Shown: piece by piece, positions 15,901 to 18,108 of the stretch | Layout of the letters: every line of letters starts with the position of its first letter | Position numbering within the stretch: position 1 is the stretch's first letter | NCBI GenBank assembly: GCA_964432995.1 | Contig: CAYSPU010000110.1 | Coordinates: 1-18,108, forward strand | Length of the DNA stretch: 18,108 nt | Direction: 5' to 3' | Source: CAYSPU01 sp964432995 | GTDB taxonomy: Bacteria; Verrucomicrobiota; Verrucomicrobiia; Limisphaerales; JAHDYP01 | Notes under the pieces: generated by a model | Told to the model about the DNA's origin: nothing | The model's database searches: none | The model's input: the letters and a program-made list of their open reading frames with translations, nothing else | Made by a program: the position numbers and the translations under genes

Positions 15901-18108
15901 ATGAAGACGACCCTCTCCATTCTCGCGCTTGCCTCCATCCTGACCAACCAGTTGGGTCTCGCCCAGACCAACGAGCCAGTCGTCGAGGATTTCAGGCCGT
16001 CCTCGATCAATCAGCCCGGCAAGCAATACCCCCAGGTCAACTCGGAAAGACGCGTTCGCGCCCGTGTCGTCGCGCCGCAGGCCCAGAGCGTCGCGTTCCA
16101 GTTCCTGGGCGGGGCCACCTACCCCTTGACCAAGGGTGAGGACGGCGCCTGGATCGGCGTCACGCGGCCGCAGGACGAAGGTTTCCACTACTACCAACTG
16201 CTGATTGATGGCGCCGGGGTGCCGGATCCCGGGACCTTGTATTTCTACGGCGGCAGCCGCTGGGGCAGCGGCGTCGAGGTGCCCGCCCAGGATCAGGACT
16301 TCTATGCCATCAAGAACGTTCCCCACGGCGATCTCCGGCAAGTTCTCTACTACTCGAAGAACGCCGACGCCGTTCTCCGCTGCTTCGTCTACACCCCGCC
16401 GGATTACGAGAAGGAGCCGACCCAACGCTACCCGGTGCTCTACCTGCAACACGGCGGCGGCGAAGACGAGACCGGCTGGGGGAATCAGGGGCACACCGGT
16501 CCGATCATGGACAACCTCATCGCTGCGGGGAAGACCAAGCCGTTCCTCATCGTAATGGCCAATAGCTATATCCCCGGCGCAAACGCCCCAGGCCGCGGGC
16601 CAGCTCCGGCCGGCGCCACCAACGCCGCTCCGGCCGGCGGACGCGGCCCCGGCGGACGCAGGTTCGACTTCAGCGCCTTCGGCCGGGTGCTCATCGACGA
16701 CCTGATTCCTTTCGTCGATGCCAACTACCGCACGCTCGCCGACCAGCCCCATCGCGCCATGGCCGGGCTCTCGATGGGCGGCATGCAGACCCGGCAGATC
16801 ACCCTGGCCAACCCGGACAAGTTCTCTCATATCGGGATCTTCAGCGGGGGCAGCATCGCCCCGGCGGATATCCCCGACCTGGATGCCTTCAAGCAGCAGG
16901 TGAAGGTGGTGTTCGTCAGCTACGGCAGCCGCGAACTCGGCGGAAGTCGCGGAGGGGGCCGCGGAGGCTTTGGGGGCGACCCCAAGGCGAATGCCGAAGC
17001 CCTGAAAGCCGCGGGTGTGAACAGCTACTTCTATGTGTCTCCCGACACGGGTCACGAGTGGCAGTCCTGGCGGCGCAGCCTGTATCAATTTGCCCCGCTG
17101 CTGTTCCAGGACCATCCCGTGCCGATGGCCGCGTTCGCGGCGCCCACCACGACCGCCGCACCTGCCGTGACGTCCGTTTCTGCCGCCGCCTCGCCGGTGG
17201 CGACCCTGCCGCCCGGCCAGATCATCCGGATCAAGGCCGGCAAGTCCGAGCCGGTGAAGGACGCCGACGGCAACGTGTGGCTGGCCGAGCAGGGCTTCGA
17301 GGGCGGCCAGACGATCGAACGGCCCGACATCGAGATTGCCAACACCAAGAGCCCCGATCTCTACCGGGCCGAGCACTACAGCATGGACTCGTTTTCCTGG
17401 CCGGTGCCGAACGGGAAGTACCTGGTGAAGCTCCATTTTGCGGAGACCTTCGAGGGCATTACCGGGCCGGGCGAGCGCGTGTTCTCGTTCAATGTTCAGG
17501 GAAAGGAGTTCAAGGACTTCGACGTCTGGGTGAAGGCCGGCGGGCCCTTGAAGGCCTACATCGAGACGGTCCCGGTCGAAGTGACCGACGGCAAGATCCG
17601 GGTGACCTTTACCCCCAACGTCGAGAACCCGCAGATCTGCGCCATCGAGATCATCCCGCAGTCCGGGGCCGGGGCGGCAACCACCGCGCCGGCGGCGAAA
17701 GCCCCCGCGGCTGATGTCACCGGCATTTGGAAGTCCGAATTCGACTCGCAGATTGGCCACCAGACCTACATCTTCACCCTGAAGCAGGACGGCGCGAAGC
17801 TGACCGGAAGAGCCAACTCGGAAGCCGGCGAACGAAAGCGCGAAGCCGAACTCAAGGAAGGCAAGGTGGAAGGGGAGGTGATTTCGTTCGTCGAGATCCT
17901 GAGCATCCAGGACCGGGAGATACGGATCACCTACACCGGCAGACTCTCGGCGACCGGCACCGAAATCAAGTTCACCCGCGAGGTGGGCGAATTCGCCAAG
18001 ACGGAAATCGTGGCCACGCGCGCGTCGGGCGCTGTAGCGGCCGCAGTGCCGGCGGGCCGGATCATCCGGATCAAGGCCGGCAAGTCCGAGCCGGTGAAGG
18101 ACGCCGAC
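15901..18108 (+). CDS. CE1 esterase with E-set, malectin and lipocalin-like domains (3' end outside window)
   Basis: The frame is open to the last base (736 codons seen). The ATG at 15901 begins a signal peptide (MKTTLSILALASILTNQLGL); an in-frame ATG at 15877 is less likely. Residues ~45-125 are a CBM48/E-set-like domain (SVAFQFLGGATYPLTK, FHYYQLLIDG). Residues ~130-405 are a CE1 esterase: VYTPPDYEKEP, RYPVLYLQHGGGEDETGW, nucleophile Ser291 in AGLSMGGM, probable acid Glu345 in SYGSRE, His385 in PDTGHEW. Two Gly/Arg/Ala-rich stretches (~225-258 and ~346-361) interrupt it. Residues ~439-587 are a malectin-like domain (WLAEQGFEGG, YRAEHYSMDSFSWPVPNGKY, KLHFAETFEGITGPGERVFS). Residues ~604-709 are a small lipocalin-like beta domain (DVTGIWKSEFDSQIG, FTLKQDGAKLTG, EGKVEGEVISFVE, EIKFTREVGEFA). 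A second malectin domain starts at ~720. It probably de-esterifies acylated polysaccharide while the malectin domains bind carbohydrate. It lies 75 bp after the preceding esterase gene. Confidence 0.9.
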   Translation, partial: MKTTLSILALASILTNQLGLAQTNEPVVEDFRPSSINQPGKQYPQVNSERRVRARVVAPQAQSVAFQFLGGATYPLTKGEDGAWIGVTRPQDEGFHYYQLLIDGAGVPDPGTLYFYGGSRWGSGVEVPAQDQDFYAIKNVPHGDLRQVLYYSKNADAVLRCFVYTPPDYEKEPTQRYPVLYLQHGGGEDETGWGNQGHTGPIMDNLIAAGKTKPFLIVMANSYIPGANAPGRGPAPAGATNAAPAGGRGPGGRRFDFSAFGRVLIDDLIPFVDANYRTLADQPHRAMAGLSMGGMQTRQITLANPDKFSHIGIFSGGSIAPADIPDLDAFKQQVKVVFVSYGSRELGGSRGGGRGGFGGDPKANAEALKAAGVNSYFYVSPDTGHEWQSWRRSLYQFAPLLFQDHPVPMAAFAAPTTTAAPAVTSVSAAASPVATLPPGQIIRIKAGKSEPVKDADGNVWLAEQGFEGGQTIERPDIEIANTKSPDLYRAEHYSMDSFSWPVPNGKYLVKLHFAETFEGITGPGERVFSFNVQGKEFKDFDVWVKAGGPLKAYIETVPVEVTDGKIRVTFTPNVENPQICAIEIIPQSGAGAATTAPAAKAPAADVTGIWKSEFDSQIGHQTYIFTLKQDGAKLTGRANSEAGERKREAELKEGKVEGEVISFVEILSIQDREIRITYTGRLSATGTEIKFTREVGEFAKTEIVATRASGAVAAAVPAGRIIRIKAGKSEPVKDAD
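17220..17268 (+). repeat. First copy of malectin-domain start repeat (840-bp period)
   Basis: These 49 bases, coding for IIRIKAGKSEPVKDAD, recur exactly at 18060-18108. The 840-bp period equals 280 codons and spans one malectin plus one lipocalin-like domain. Confidence 0.9.
18060..18108 (+). repeat. Second copy of malectin-domain start repeat, cut by the window end
   Basis: Identical to 17220-17268 up to the last base of the window, so the true length of the identity is unknown. It marks the start of a second malectin-like domain in the same gene. Confidence 0.9.

Noticed and set aside
15829..17760. 643-codon open frame on the minus strand
   Set aside because: It is antisense to the second esterase, whose catalytic and domain motifs are clear. 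Long antisense frames are common in GC-rich genes.

Overview
This is a GC-rich window carrying secreted-protein genes typical of a heterotrophic bacterium. The organism is most likely in the Verrucomicrobiota (Limisphaerales/Pedosphaera-like). That placement is inferred from protein style: an ECF sigma factor next to a FecR/LamG anti-sigma-like protein, signal-peptide proteins with a GTAFTYQGRL start, Ig-like and C-terminal RFYRL tails, CE1 esterases with malectin domains, and PQQ-like propellers. No rRNA, tRNA, CRISPR array or complete insertion sequence was seen.

Positions 1-4871 (+ strand) hold four closely spaced genes (gaps of 31-35 bp) that look like one transcription unit of exported proteins. 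They are the end of a large protein with a C-type lectin domain, a tail-fibre-like repeat protein, a Cys-rich beta-propeller-like protein, and a PI-PLC-like phosphodiesterase. The last two have unrelated main domains but end in a similar ~65-residue tail resembling a single rung of a beta-helix.

Positions 4872-5381 are a convergent intergenic region with several small stem-loops. On the minus strand, 8150 down to 5382 is one long reading frame for a modular surface protein (MAM/jelly-roll-like repeats, Ig domain, concanavalin-like domain, RFYRL tail). It is broken by two identical in-frame TGA codons, each at a position where a homologous repeat has Trp. A perfect 504-bp tandem duplication copied the nonsense codon.

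Positions 8151-8885 separate this broken gene from a divergent operon. The interval holds an 11-bp tandem repeat of the palindrome AACGCGTT, a perfect 34-bp tandem repeat resembling RAYT/REP-type intergenic elements, and several hairpins in the leader of the sigma-factor gene.

Positions 8886-18108 (+ strand) form an apparent operon: ECF sigma factor, FecR/LamG membrane protein (4-bp overlap), GH95 alpha-L-fucosidase-type glycosidase, a CE1 esterase fused to a PQQ-like beta-propeller, and a second CE1 esterase with malectin and lipocalin-like domains that runs off the window. The likely theme is sigma-factor-controlled breakdown of a fucosylated and acylated polysaccharide. No SusC/SusD-like gene is present in the window. 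The two esterases share traces of one small beta-barrel-like domain. It is complete in the second and seems reduced to its first and last strands in the first.
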